In this document: in pieces, positions 1-9,640 of the stretch
Position numbering within the stretch: the first letter of the stretch is position 1
Layout of the letters: each line of letters starts with the position of its first letter
Assembly: GCA_963575745.1 (NCBI GenBank)
Contig: CAUYUJ010001447.1
Location: forward strand, 392,979-437,978
Direction of reading: 5' to 3'
From: Prorocentrum cordatum
Taxonomy: Eukaryota; Sar; Dinophyceae; Prorocentrales; Prorocentraceae
DNA length: 45,000 nucleotides
The notes under the pieces: generated by a model
Seen by the model: the letters and a program-made list of their open reading frames with translations, nothing else
Told to the model about the DNA's origin: nothing
Database searches by the model: none
Position numbers and translations under genes: made by a program

Positions 1-33
1 CTTGAGTCGGGGGATCGGGCCAATGCGGCAGCT

Positions 34-125
34 TAGCCCCCAGACTCCCGACGTCGTGATATTTTCACAACGTCGACCCCCAGAGGTCTGGACCCCTCCC
101 CTGGGACCAGCTTTATCCTGAGTTG
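34..125 (-). repeat. Dispersed repeat DR-A, copy 1
   Basis: Reads in reverse as a block holding CAGGATAAAGCTGGTCCC, then GGGGTCCAGA, then GGGGGTCGACG and CACGACGTCGGG. The same ordered landmarks recur at 20,028-20,128 on the plus strand and at 19,352-19,434 on the minus strand. Partial copies lie near 5.15, 6.0, 18.8, 20.65, 20.87 and 32.5 kb. This is an interspersed repeat of roughly 100-180 bp. No coding capacity or terminal inverted repeats were seen in this copy. Confidence 0.6.
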
Positions 126-194
126 TTGTTGTCAGGGTCCTGAGGCTCGATAAGGGCCCCACGAGGCTGAAAATAATGACCCCCCCGTTGTTCC

Positions 195-500
195 CAACGT
201 TTGGGTACTCGTTTTGAAGAAAGCACTGCGCGGTCCGTCCTCCCACCTCCTCGTCCCTTTTCCTCCCCTCCTCTCCTCCTCGTGCTTCCTGCTTTGCCTC
301 CTGCTTCATTCCCGACCTTCCCTTGGTTGGGTATTCGTTGTGGATAGAGCTCCGTGGTCTCCACCACTCACTCACTCCTCACCCTCCTCCTTCCTTCCTC
401 CGTTCTCCTCCTCCCCGTTTTCTGCCTCATCCTCCCTGCCTCGTGGATTATTCCTCCCATGCTCCCTTGGTTGGGTTCTCGTTTTGAATCGCACTGTGCC
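195..500 (+). repeat. Three-copy pyrimidine-rich repeat with TTGGGTNNTCGTTTTG core
   Basis: The core TTGGGT-A/T-C/T-TCGTTTTG-like motif occurs near 200, 325 and 471. Copies are about 125 and 147 bp apart and are separated by C/T-rich stretches made of TCCTCC, TTCC and CCTTCC runs. The last copy leads directly into the 102-bp array. Open frames here (for example from 214 on the plus strand) are extensions of array frames and are not called as genes. Confidence 0.45.
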
Positions 501-3500
501 GCCATCTCGCCGTCCCCCAGGGGGATGCGATCTGCGGAGCGGTCGCTACTTTCGGGGGCTCCTGGAGGTCTTGCGGAAGGGGTGCCTTACGGGGATCACC
601 ATGAGACCTCGCCGTCCCCTGGGGGGCTGCGACCTGCTAAGCTGTCGCCACGTTCGTGGGCCTCTGGGAGGCCCAGCGGAAGGGTGCCTCACGGGGATCA
701 CCATGGGACCTCGCCGTCCCCTGGAGGGCCGCGATCCGCGAAACTGTCGCCACGTTCGCTGGGTCCTGGGAGGTCCAACCATGAGACCTCGCCGCCCCCT
801 GGGGGGCTGCGATGTGCGAAACTATTGCCGCTTTCGTGGGTTCCTGGAAAATCCAGCGGAGGGGGGGGCTCTTACGGGAAGCCGCCCCCTGCAGGGGGGG
901 GGGCTGCGATCTGCGAAAATAGCGCCGCTTCCGTTGGCCCCTGGGAAGTCCAGCGGAGCGGTGTCTTACGCAGATCGCCATGGGACCTCGCCGTCCCCTG
1001 GGGGGCCGCGACCTGCGAAACTGTCCAACGTTCGTAGGCTCCTGGGGGTCCAGTGGAAGGGTGTCTTACGGTGGCCACCATGAGACCTCGCCGTCCCCTG
1101 GTGGGCCACTTTCGTGGTCTCCCGGAACCCGAGCGGATGGGTGCCTTACGGGGTCACCATGAGACCTCGCCGTCCCCTGGTGGTCCGTGACGTTCGAAAT
1201 TGTCGCCACGTTCGCGGGCTCCTGGGGGGTCCAGCAAAGGGGTGTCTTACGGGAATCACCGTGTGACCTCGCCGCCCCTTGGGGGGGTTTGCGATCTGCA
1301 AAACTGTCGCCGCTTCCATGGGCTCCTGGGAGGCCCAGCGGAGGGGTGTCTTTCGGGGACCACCATGAGACCTCGCCGCCCCCTGGTGGGTCGCGACCTG
1401 TGAAACTGTCGCCACTTTCGTAGGCTCCTGGGAGGTCCAACTGATGGGTGCCTTACGGGGATCACCTCGCCGTCGCCTCGTGGGCCGCGATCTTCGAAAC
1501 CGTCGCCATTTTCGTGGGCTCCTGGGATGTTCAGCGGGTGGGTGTCTTACGGGGAACACCATGAAACCTCGCCGTCCCCTGGGGGGCTGCGATTTGCGAG
1601 GGGCGCTTTACGCAGATCACCCTGAGACCTCGCCGCCCCTCTGGGGGGCTCCGATTTGCGAAACTGTCGCCTCTTTCGTGGGCTCCTGGGAGATCCAACG
1701 GAGGGGTTTCTTACGGGGATCACCATGAGACCTCGCCGCCCCCCAGGAGGCTGCGATTTGCGTAAGCGTCGCCACGTCCGCGGGCTCCTGAAGAGTCCAG
1801 CGGAGGGGTGTCTTACGGGGATCACCATGGGACCTCGCCGCCCCCTGGGGGGGGGGGGGGCTGCGATCTGCGAAAATAGCGCCGCTTCCGCTGGCCCCTG
1901 GGAAGTCCAGCGGGGCGGTGTCTTACGCAGATCGCCATGGGACCTCGCCGTCCCCTGGGGTCCGCGACCTGCGAAACTGTCCAACGTTCGTAGGCTCCTG
2001 GGGGTCCCAGTGGAAGGGTGTCTTACGGGGGCCACCATGAGCAACAGTCGTCCCCTGGTGGGCCACTTTCGTGGTCTCCCGGGAACCCCAGCGGATGGGT
2101 GCCTTACGGGGGTCACCATGAGACCTCGCTGTCCCCTGGTGGGCCGTGACGTGCGAAACTGTCGCCACGTTCGCGGGCTCCTGGGGGGTCCAGTACAGGG
2201 GTGTCTTACGGAGATCACCGTGTGACCTCGCCGCCCCCTGGGGGGGGGGCTGCGATCTGCAAAACTGTCGCCGCTTCCATGGACTCCTGGGAGGCCCAGC
2301 GGAGGGGTGTCTTTCGGGGACCACCATGAGACCTCGCCGCCCCCTGGTGGGCCGCGAACTGCGAAACCGTCGCCACGTTCGTGGGCTCCTGGGAGGTCCA
2401 ACGGATGGATGTCTTACGACTCTCGCCACGTTCGTAGGCCCCTGGGAGGCCCAGCGGAAGGATGTTTTACGGGGGTCACCATGAGACCTCGCCGTCCCAT
2501 GGTGGGCCGCGGCCTGCGAAACCGTCACCACGTTCGTGGGCTCCTGGGAGGTCCAGCGGATGGGTGAGTCACGGGGGTCACCATGAGACCTGGCCGTCCC
2601 CTGGGGGGCTGCGATCTGCGAGACCGTCGCCATTTTCGTGGGCTCCTGGGAGGCCCAGCGGAGGGGTGTCTTACGGGGATCACCATGAGACCTCGCCGTC
2701 CCCTGGGGGCTGCGATCTGCGAGGGGTGTTTTACGGGGACCACTATGAGACCTCACAGCCCCCTGGTGGGCCGCGATCCGCGAAACTGTCGCCACTTGGA
2801 GGCCCAGCGGAGGGGTGTAGCACTGGGATGTCCTGGAGACCTCGCCGCCCCCTGGGGGGCTGCGGTCTGCGAAACTGTCGCCACGTCCGCGGGTTCCTGG
2901 GAGGTCCAGCAGAGGGGTGCCTGACAGGGATCACCATGGGACCTCGCCGCCCCCTGGTGGGCCGCGATCTGCGAAACTGTCGCCACTGTCGGGGGCTCCT
3001 GGGAGCCCCAGCGAAGGAAATTGTCGCCACGTTCGTAGGCCCAGCGGAGGGGTGTCTTACGAGGATCACCATGAGAGGTGTCTTACGCAAAGCACCATGA
3101 GACCTCGCCGCCCCCTGGGGCGCTCCGTTCTGCGAAACTGTCGCCACGATCGCGGGCTCCCAGGGGGCTCAGCGGAGGGGTGTCTTACGGTGATCACCAT
3201 GAGACCTCGCCGTTCCCTGGGGGGCCGCGATCCGCGAAACTGTCGCCACGTTCGCTGGGTCCTGGGAGGTCCAGCGGAGGGTTGTCGCACGGGGATCACC
3301 ATGAGACCTCGCCCCCCCCCTGCGGGGCTGCGATCTGCAAAACTGTCGCCACGTTGGCGGGCTCCTGGGGGGTCCAGCAGGAGACCTCGCCGCCCCCTGG
3401 GGGGGGTGCTGCGATCTGCGAAGATGCCACCACTTTCGTGGGGGTCTTACAGGGAGAGGTCTCCTGAGGGGTCCAGCGGAGAGGTGTCTTACAAGGATCA

Positions 3501-4775
3501 CCATCAGACCTCGCCGCCCCCTGGGGCGCTACGATCAGCGAAACTGTTGCCACTTTCGCGGGCCCTGGGAGGCCCAGCGCATGGGTGTATTATGGTGATC
3601 ACCATGAAACCTCGCCGTCCCCTGGGGAGGATGTGATCTGCAAGACTGTCGCCACTTTCGTTGGCCCCTGGGGGGAGGGGGCCAACGGCAGGGTGACTTA
3701 CGGGGGTCTCCATGAGACATCGCAGTCCCCTTGGGGGGGGGGGGCTGCGATTTGCGAAACTGTCGCCACGTTCGCGGGCTCCTGGGAGGCCCAACGGAAG
3801 GGTGCCTTACGGGGCTCACCATATGAGATCTCGCCGTCCCCTGAGGGGCTGCGATCTGCGAGGGGTGGTTTACACATTCGGGGGCTCCTGGCAGGTCCAG
3901 CGGAGGGGTGTCTTACGGAGACCACCATGAGATCTCGGCTCCCCGGGTGGGCCGCGAACTGCGAAACTGTCGCCAGTTTCGCGGGCCCCGGGGAGGTCCA
4001 ACGGATGGGCGCCTTACGGGGATCACCATGAGCAACCGCCGTCCCCTGGTGGGCCGCGACCTGCGAAACCGTCGCCATTTTCGTGGTCTCCTGGGAGGTC
4101 CAGTGGAGGGGTGTCTAATAGAGACCACCATGAGACCTCGCCGTCCACTGGGGGGATGCGATCTTCGAAACTGTCGCCACACTTGTGGGCTCATGGGAGG
4201 TCTAGCGAAAGAGGGTTTTACGAGGATCACCATGAGACCTCGCTGTCCCCTGGGGCGCTGCGACCTGCGAAGGTGTCGCCACTTTCGTAGGCTCCAGAGA
4301 AACCCAGCGGAGGGGTGAGTTACGTGGGTCACCATGAGACCTCGCCGACCCCTGGGAGGCTGTGATCTTGGAAACTGTTGCCATTTTCGCGGTCTCCTGG
4401 GAGGTCCAGCAGAGGGGTGTCTTACGGGGACCACCGTGAGACCTCGCCGCCCACTGAGGGTCTGCGATCTGCGAAACTGTCGCCACTTTCGCGAGCCCCG
4501 GGGAGGTCCAACGGATGGGCGCCTTACGGGGATCACCATGAGACCTCGCCGTCCCCTGGTGGGCCGCGACCTGCGAAACTGTTGCCACGTTCGTAGCTCC
4601 ACGTACGTAGCTCGCGCCACGTTACGCAGATCACCACGAGACCTCGCCGCCCCCTGGGGTGCTGCGATCTGCGAAACTGTCGCCACTTTCGTGGGCTCCT
4701 GGGATGTTCAGCGGAAGGGATGTCTTACGGGGACCACCATGAGACCTCGCCGCCCTCTGGGGGGCTGGGCTGCGA
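500..4775 (+). repeat. Degenerate 102-bp tandem array, about 40 units
   Basis: Landmarks repeat about every 102 bp: CACCATGAGACCTCGCC, CCCCTGGGGGGCTGCGATC, TGCGAAACTGTCGCCAC, GTGGGCTCCTGGGAGG and AGCGGAGGGGTGTCTTACGG. Units diverge by substitutions and some are truncated, for example the 78-bp step 703-781. As 102 is 34 codons, several frames on both strands stay open for hundreds of residues with the same 34-residue period, including minus-strand frames 1923-2795 and 1547-2401. That explains the long overlapping frames without invoking a protein. Internal duplications show the array grew by blocks. Minisatellite or satellite DNA is the best reading. A repeat protein is not excluded but all frames are equally open. 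Confidence 0.88.
890..2360 (+). repeat. Higher-order duplication inside the 102-bp array
   Basis: A block of about 500 bp starting near 890 recurs near 1,850 with an offset of about 957-961 bp. Shared private variants include GCGAAAATAGCGCC (913 and 1,870), CTGTCCAACGTTCGTAGG, GTGGGCCACTTTCGTGG, ACCGTGTGACCTCG and TGTCTTTCGGGGACC (about 1,346 and 2,307). These variants are rare or absent in other units, so the block was duplicated as a multi-unit segment. A second, shorter case with an offset of about 515 bp links 3,980-4,090 and 4,495-4,600. Confidence 0.75.
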
Positions 4776-5223
4776 CGTTGGGGGCTCCAGCGGCGCTGCT
4801 CCCACGAATTGTGTCTCCAATCGTCTCTCTTTCTTGTTCCACACTCGTGGCCGCCTTCTTGCCAACGATCTGACTCTTAAGGGCGACGCCGCATATGCGA
4901 ACATGTGACTCTTGCCCCACGTTCTTTGGCGAATCCTTCAAGAACACGGCGGATCCTTCAGTGCTCGCTTTTGTATTGAGCGGTCCGATGTACAGTCGCC
5001 TCATGTGTACAAAGGGTTGGCTACGTCCTTTGGCTATGACTTTGTCACAACGCGAGGGGGTCTGGGCCAGCGGGACACAGGATCCGCCTCCCGACCTCCT
5101 CTCGTCGTGGACAACTCGCGATGGGCGGTCTTGTCCATTTGCAGCCTCTGGCGGCCTTCGACGGGCCTCGGTATCGTCAAGAAACGGCTCGGGATGAACA
5201 TTCGATCCTGGGGGGGTCCAAAT
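4708..5223 (-). CDS. Coding-like open frame, unrecognised product, ends inside the 102-bp array
   Basis: The minus strand is open from 5,223 to a stop at 4,708, with the first ATG at 5,004 (98 codons from there). The residues read like a real soluble protein instead of a repeat translation: MRRLYIGPLNTKAS near the ATG, then VFLKDSPKNVGQESHVRIC, GVALKSQIVGKKAA and SVEQERETIGDT. It is lysine/glutamate/serine rich with no membrane segment. I recognise no domain. The last 20 or so residues are translated from the end of the 102-bp array, so the array may have expanded into or beside this gene. The upstream part overlaps a DR-A fragment. No splice sites are assigned. It may be an exon or a gene remnant. 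Confidence 0.3.
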   Translation of the reverse strand: MWTPPGSNVHPEPFLDDTEARRRPPEAANGQDRPSRVVHDERRSGGGSCVPLAQTPSRCDKVIAKGRSQPFVHMRRLYIGPLNTKASTEGSAVFLKDSPKNVGQESHVRICGVALKSQIVGKKAATSVEQERETIGDTIRGSSAAGAPNVAAQPPRGRRGLMVVPVRHPFR

Positions 5224-5230
5224 TTACGCG
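5142..5230 (+). repeat. Dispersed repeat DR-A, partial copy
   Basis: Contains the ordered landmarks GGCCTTCGACGGGCCTCGG, AAACGGCTCGGGATGAAC and ATCCTGGGGGGGTCC, matching the 5' half of the DR-A copies at 19.43 kb (reverse) and 20.63 kb. It is diverged and truncated before the GTCGACG part. Confidence 0.4.
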
Positions 5231-5379
5231 GGATCCAAAACCCGACACCGGAACTCTGTGGAGCTAGGAAACTGGAAGTTCGCTCAGGGCCGCCCCTTGG
5301 TGGGGGCGCCATCTCTCTCCGCGACTGGCGGAGGGGATGATTGAAGGGGGGGACGGGGAGACGAGGAGTAATTGGGAGA

Positions 5380-5465
5380 AGAAGCCTCCTCCTTCTTCTT
5401 CTCCTCTGCACTTCTGACCTGCTGCGGCGCCTCCTCCGTCCTCCTCCTGCCCCCTCCTCTGGAGT
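5380..5465 (+). repeat. Imperfect TCC/CTT microsatellite
   Basis: A run of CTCCTC, CTTCTTCTT and CCTCCTCC with interruptions. It is the first of many pyrimidine triplet tracts on the plus strand. Translations give serine/leucine/proline or, in reverse, glutamate/arginine runs of no coding significance. Confidence 0.7.
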
Positions 5466-5498
5466 AGCTCCCGTCCCAAGCTCGGTCCTCCCAAATCC

Positions 5499-5768
5499 GT
5501 GCAACATATGTTTTGTTTCACTGTGGAGAACGCTTCCTTGAAAGGCAATCGATCCGCGTGCCTGCAATTCTGGAGAACGCATCATGTTGAACAGGATCCG
5601 CCCTCTTTGCTCCTAGCTCCTAGTCTGACGAGCGAAACAAATGAAAACACTTACAGGAAACGCCCAAGAGGAGACCAAGTTTGCACAAACTCCAGTGTCA
5701 AATCTATGGGGGAAGTTGCAGGCGAAAGGCCCGACTCGACGTCGAATGGTGTGACGACGAGGGGTTGA
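5499..5768 (+). CDS. Short open frame, doubtful
   Basis: The 89-codon frame includes FCFTVENASLKGNRSACLQF and later ETNENTYRKRPRGDQVC. It is not repeat-derived until its last residues, which enter the repeat at 5,735. The opposite strand is also open here, no splice or start signal is decisive, and no family is recognised. Listed only because the stretch has no other explanation. Confidence 0.12.
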   Translation: MQHMFCFTVENASLKGNRSACLQFWRTHHVEQDPPSLLLAPSLTSETNENTYRKRPRGDQVCTNSSVKSMGEVAGERPDSTSNGVTTRG

Positions 5769-5850
5769 GGAAGGGGAGTGGAGAAGGGGGGTGACGAGCA
5801 GAGGAAGCAAGAAGGGGCTCCACCCTCCTCCTCCTACCGCTCTCCTGCGC
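5735..5850 (+). repeat. Dispersed repeat DR-G, copy 1, leading into (TCC)n
   Basis: Landmarks: TCGACGTCGAATGGTGTGAC, GACGAGGGGTTGAGGAAGG, GGAGTGGAG, then AGAAGGGGCTCCACCCTCC. The same order and spacing recur at 6,963-7,065 with small changes. Both copies end in a (TCC)n tract, so the microsatellite appears to be part of, or seeded by, the dispersed element. Confidence 0.65.
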
Positions 5851-5999
5851 CGTCGCCGCCACCGCTGCGCCAGTGCCCAAACGTCCCTTGCTGCTGTCGC
5901 CGTCGCCGCCGCCGTCGCCGTCGCCGTCCCAGAACTCCTGCGTCGTAATGTTTTGGACATGCCGGAAAATCACACTGCAACGTGAGGTCCTAGAGATCT

Positions 6000-6095
6000 C
6001 GACCCCTTCACCTATGTTGGCTCCTCATCCCGAGTCGTGGTCTGACGGGCCGGGGCCTGGCGAGGGCCCCCAGGGGCCGAACATCGACCCAAAAC
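6000..6095 (-). repeat. Dispersed repeat DR-A, partial copy
   Basis: Contains CTCATCCCGAGTCGTGG followed by GGGCCTGGCGAGGGCCCCC and GGCCGAACATCG. This matches the minus-strand DR-A copies at 18,853-18,906 and 19,430-19,494, which share a GAGTCGTG..GAGGGCC..GAGGTCGAA-type layout. Confidence 0.45.
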
Positions 6096-6209
6096 CTGCC
6101 GTCATGTTTTTCGGCGACGAGAGACAGGTGGGGGCTCCCCCGGGCCGAGCAGAGTGAAACACTGAGGTGTTGACGGGTTCCCAATGCGCAGCGGCCCCAG
6201 TGTCGACTC

Positions 6210-6372
6210 CACGCAAGAGCGAACCTGGGCAAGAGTGGCCCTTGGTGCGCGGCTTTACGGGGTCCGAGGGTAGGTCAAACCTGGGCGTGCAAGCCGCTGC
6301 CACCGCTTCGCGTTCGGCGATGGGGACTCCATTGGGCCCGCACCAGAGGCCACTCCGGCGAAAGATCACTCG
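6210..6372. mobile_element. TIR element (MITE-like), copy 1
   Basis: Left end CACGCAAGAGCG, then AAGAGTGGCCCTTGGTGCG. Right end in reverse complement GAGTGATC, then GGAGTGGCCTCTGGTGCG. The ends therefore form terminal inverted repeats of about 40 bp around an unrelated core of about 85 bp. A second copy at 23,129-23,301 has the same termini. There is no coding capacity, so a transposase from elsewhere would be needed. Target-site duplications could not be assigned with certainty. Confidence 0.6.
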
Positions 6373-6559
6373 TCAAGTCGACGAGGCCGAAATTGAGGGA
6401 GACCGCCTGCACTGGAAAATCAAACCGTCCGAGGCCTGGGGTCCGCGTGGGACCCTTCCCGGGGTCCTGGACAGCATCGGCCCCCAGACCCCTCGCGGGG
6501 CACATCCTGACTATCCATCCAAACACGCGATCAAGCACTTGATTTGACAAAATCCGAGC

Positions 6560-6680
6560 CTTCCGCCCCAAGGAGCCCCCAGGAGGCCCCAAGAGGCGCC
6601 CAAAAGGCCCCCGAGAGGCCCCCAAATGGCCCCCCAGAGGCCCCCATCAGGCCCCAAAACGGCTCCCAGAGAGGTATCAA
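6560..6680 (+). repeat. Short imperfect repeats of GAGGCCCCC type
   Basis: The motif (A)GAGGCCCCCA and variants (GGAGCCCCC, AAGAGGCGCCC, AAAAGGCCCCC) recurs every 12-16 bp. In reverse it resembles the GGGGCC/TTTTGGGG-rich units of the array at 28.4-29.8 kb and the segment at 43.07-43.3 kb, so it may be a diverged relative. Confidence 0.5.
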
Positions 6681-6962
6681 AACTGTCTGCAACAGGCCGC
6701 CGAGAGGCCTCCCACGACATCTCAACGAACATTCACCAGGCACGGTGGCAGGACTTGCCGTCAGCAGCTGGACTATTAGCATCCAAGGAACCTGGGCCAG
6801 CACTCCGGAATTGGTTCGAAACCAGCCTGGGCCATGTGTTCGCGATGGCGCTGGAGGGGCGAACGTGCTTAAGAAGCTTGACCGGTTGCATGGCAAGTTT
6901 GTTAAGACATGATAGTCGAGCTTATCGGGAGGAGGGTTCTTAATCGGATGCTCGCACTACCG

Positions 6963-7137
6963 ACGCGTCGAGTGGTGCGGCGACGAGGGGTTAAGGAAGG
7001 GGAGTGGAGGCAGGAGGAGGACGACGAGAAGAGGAGGCAGGAAGGGGCTCCACCCTCCTCCTCCTCCTCCTCCTCCTCCTCCTCCTCCTCCTCCTCCTCC
7101 TCCTCCTCCCCCTCCTCCTCCTCCTCCTCCCGCTCCA
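6963..7137 (+). repeat. Dispersed repeat DR-G, copy 2, with (TCC)n tract
   Basis: Landmarks GCGTCGAGTGGTGCGGCGAC, GAGGGGTTAAGGAAGGGGAG and CAGGAAGGGGCTCCACCC match copy 1 at 5,735. From 7,050 to 7,137 it is an almost pure (TCC)n run of about 28 triplets. The serine, glutamate or glycine runs translated from it are repeat artefacts. Confidence 0.7.
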
Positions 7138-7359
7138 GGAGCGGATCCAGCCGTGGGGGCGCGAAGCCTTCCTGGAGGCCCCGAAGAAGAAGGGCCACTG
7201 GCATGCGAGGGAAGGCCGCCGTGGGCCTCCGCCGGCCCGCCTCCGACCGTGGCGCCCGACGCCGCCCGCGCGCTCGCCTGCAGGCGCCCCCCCCGCACGA
7301 GGCAGGCCCTGCCGTGCGCCCACGGACGCCGCGGGAGAGCGCCCGGGCGGCGGCAGCGA

Positions 7360-7500
7360 GACTTGGCGGCGCGCACAAGGGGGGTGGGGGCAGGGGGAGG
7401 GCTTCTTAGAGGGAGGCTGCTTCTTAGAAGGCGCCGGCCTTTACATCTGTAGAGAGGGCCCGCGCCTTCTAAGAAGCAGGAGTGCTTCTAAGAAGCCCTC
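7360..7500 (+). repeat. TTCTNNGAA palindrome cluster, copy 1
   Basis: Starts with GACTTGGCGGCGCGCACAAGG, shared almost exactly with 22,941. It then carries GCTTCTTAGAGG, GCTTCTTAGAAGG, CCTTCTAAGAAGC and GCTTCTAAGAAGCCC. The outer copies are inverted relative to each other (GGGCTTCTTAG and CTAAGAAGCCC), so the segment can fold back. Related clusters lie at 15,330-15,450 (reverse), 20,948-21,132 and 22,941-23,115. Confidence 0.65.
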
Positions 7501-8029
7501 CCCCCTCCCCGGGGCCCCTCCCCCCACCCCCCTCTGCGCATGGCTGAGAGACGAGAGCCCTCCGCGAGCTCCTCGGCAAGGCAGTCGGACCGGCGGATGC
7601 GGCGAGAGGGCTCCCTCGAGGGGCGAGCGCCGGCACCTGCGGAGAGCTGCCGGCCAGGCCAGGATGGCAACACCGTGACGAAGCACGACCCGGGCGTTGC
7701 TTTCCGGCGCCACGGGGGTCGTTCAAACTTGAACGACGGGGCGTTTCCGAAACGTCAGCTTGTTCAGCATCGATCGATTCTGGGCCGCTGCCGGCGTCGG
7801 GGGGTCGCTGCTGGTCGAGGAAGGCGCGAAGCTACCGTGCACCCTATATGTTTCTGCTCAAGTTCTCGAGCCGCAGGGGGGCAGCGGGGGGTGAGGAGGC
7901 CGTTGCGCATCTGTGGCAAGAGTCGGCGCAGCCCATCGCAGCCTGGCACGCGATTGGTCACTTGGTATTGCGATGACCTCTGAGGCTGCTTTCTTTTGTT
8001 GCCCGTGCTCATGTGCGTTCTTGCACTCA

Positions 8030-8058
8030 GCTTCTCTCTCTTTCTTTTTCTCTCTTTA

Positions 8059-8089
<31 letters not shown>

Positions 8090-8095
8090 TCTCAG
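8030..8095 (+). repeat. (TC)n microsatellite
   Basis: CTCTCTCTT and TCTCTGTCTC runs grade into a (CT)n tract ending at about 8,093. Flanks are GC-rich. Confidence 0.85.
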
Positions 8096-8097
8096 GC

Positions 8098-8165
8098 CGC
8101 GTCGATCTGTGGGGAACCCAGGGCCCGAGGCTGCGCGAAAACGCCCGCTGTGAAACAAATGCAAC
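8098..8165 (-). repeat. Dispersed repeat DR-F, copy 1
   Basis: In reverse complement: GGCGTTGCATTTGTTTCACA, GCGGGCGTTTTCGCGC, then GGGCCCTGGG and ATCGAC. The plus strand at 9,940-10,012 has the same order (GGCGCTACTTCTGTTTCAC, CAGGCGCTTTCGCC, TTCTGGGACCC, ATCGATCC). It is diverged, and the similarity was judged by eye. Confidence 0.4.
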
Positions 8166-8210
8166 GCCAAAACCCGCGGGAATCGCCGTCGCCGCCGCCG
8201 CTGCGTCCCC

Positions 8211-8405
8211 CGGGGGCGGGCAAGAGGGGGGTGTCCAAGAGGGGGGGGCGCAAATCATGGTCGCCAGCGTGTGCGCGGCCCAGCCCAGGGGGGGGGGGGG
8301 GCCAGGGAAGAATTGAAACAAGAAGAGTCGCCATGAAATCTGAGGAGATATGGCCCCCACCATGATATCTGCACCCCCTAGTCATCACCCCCCTCTTTTC
8401 GGGGA
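8211..8405 (+). mobile_element. Dispersed element DR-B, copy 1, about 190 bp
   Basis: Landmarks CAAGAGGGGGGTGTCC, AAGAGGGGGGGGCGCAA, GTGTGCGCGGCCCAG, CCATGAAATCTGAGG and CCTAGTCATCACCCCCC. All recur in order at 19,511-19,700. The left AAGAGGGGGGTG and the right CACCCCCCTCTT form short inverted ends of about 12 bp, so a MITE-like element is possible. It directly abuts DR-C. Confidence 0.65.
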
Positions 8406-8408
8406 TCG

Positions 8409-8620
8409 TCTGACCCAGGTCAATCCAGACCTGGGTCAGTCGGGCCTTGCAGGATCCTGCAAGATCCGAACCAGGGTCAATGCAAAGGACTCTGCGAAAT
8501 CATGCAGGATCCTGCGCCCAAGCCCGGGGCAATGCGACCCTGGCCCTGCAGGATCCTACAAGATCTGGCGCTCTGGCTGACCCCCGTTTGCATTGACCCC
8601 CGTCTCGAGGCTCCCGATCC
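8409..8620 (+). repeat. Dispersed repeat DR-C rich in GGATCCTGC, copy 1
   Basis: Carries GACCCAGGTCAATCCAGACC, several GCAGGATCCTGC palindromes, CGCCCAAGCCCGGGGCAATG, GACCCTGGCCCTGCAGGATC, GGCGCTCTGGCTGACCC and CTCGAGGCTCCCG. The same order occurs at 30,686-30,855. Internal direct and inverted copies of AGGATCCTGCA make it strongly foldable. Confidence 0.65.
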
Positions 8621-8825
8621 TTGCCGCCCCCGAAGGATCTCCGGGGATCGCCGTCGCGGCCGCCGCCGCGTCCCACGCGGGCCTTCTGGCTCCGCGCCGC
8701 GGTGGTCGGCGCCCGCCGCGGGGTGCCGCGAGGGGCCCGCCTCGGTCGGCGCCGCGGCCCAGGCGCGCTGCTGCCGCCCCTGGGCTGCCGCGCCTTGCGG
8801 CGGCTCCTCCTCGCACGCAGAGGGC

Positions 8826-8900
8826 AGCCACACCCCCCCATTAAGTCGGGCACGTCCCTCTACGCACCGGAGAACTGGACAAAAGTAGTCCAAACATAGT
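8826..8900 (+). repeat. Dispersed segment DR-H, copy 1
   Basis: AAGTCGGGCACGTCCCTCTAC matches AAGTCGGGCGTGTCCCCCTAC at 15,027-15,047. Both follow a C-rich run and precede an A/T-richer segment with a small stem-loop, here CCAAAC-ATA-GTTTGG at about 8,889-8,903. It may be the end of a mobile element. Confidence 0.35.
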
Positions 8901-9506
8901 TTGGGGACGATCTGTCTGGTTTTCTTGACCATGTTCGAATAGTGTTGGACCATTCTGATGTTGCTTCCAACACCTGCCTCTAGGAGGACATTCTCGACCT
9001 AACACCACCATCATGGGAGTCTGCCATGCCATCTTGTTGGCCGGCGCCAATCGACGCTCATGGTCGGCGGTTGACAATAAAGAGACGCTCATCAACGCTC
9101 ATCGACGCGAAATCGGCGCTATCTCATCGATTACTAGACGCTACTCGAAGCCAATCGACGCGACAAGCGAAATTGCAAGGGTACACGAGGCTTCCACGGT
9201 TTGCTACCAAACACCAACATGCCCACGAGCGGGACTGAAGCGTCAAGCCACTGAAGAATGGCTGTCCCTGAATTCTGCTGCAACCATACTTTAAGCCGGC
9301 GTTTCTCTCTCGATTCTGGCCCTCGCGGGGGCCTTTTTCGGGACCAGGGACGTATTACAAGTGGATCAGAAACAAAGCTCACTCAGGAGAACAAGTCGGG
9401 ACCTCTTGGGCCAGGGGGGCAGACAATCAAATCGGCGGATGCCAGGGATGCCTGGACAGGGCGCTCCTGGTTCCCGGCCTGGTATGTACGTCCTCCTGGC
9501 CAGGGC

Positions 9507-9640
9507 CGGGAAGACACACACACACACACACACAGACACGCATGCACACACACACACACTCACACACACACACACACACACACTCACACACACACACACA
9601 AACACGCATGCACACGCACACACACTCACACACATGCATA
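9507..9640 (+). repeat. (CA)n microsatellite
   Basis: (ACAC)n with GCATGCAC and CACTCAC interruptions over about 130 bp. The His/Thr and Val/Cys runs it encodes are artefacts. Confidence 0.92.

Noticed and set aside
1547-4686. Long plus and minus open frames (227-290 codons) across the 102-bp array as repeat-protein genes
   Set aside because: Several frames on both strands are equally open with the same 34-residue period, so openness follows from unit length and composition. No frame has a distinct start or domain.
7004-7378. Ser-, Glu- or Gly-rich frames over (TCC)n tracts here and at 11.3, 14.7, 15.6, 22.0 and 38.8 kb
   Set aside because: The homopolymer runs are direct translations of the triplet microsatellites in all phases.
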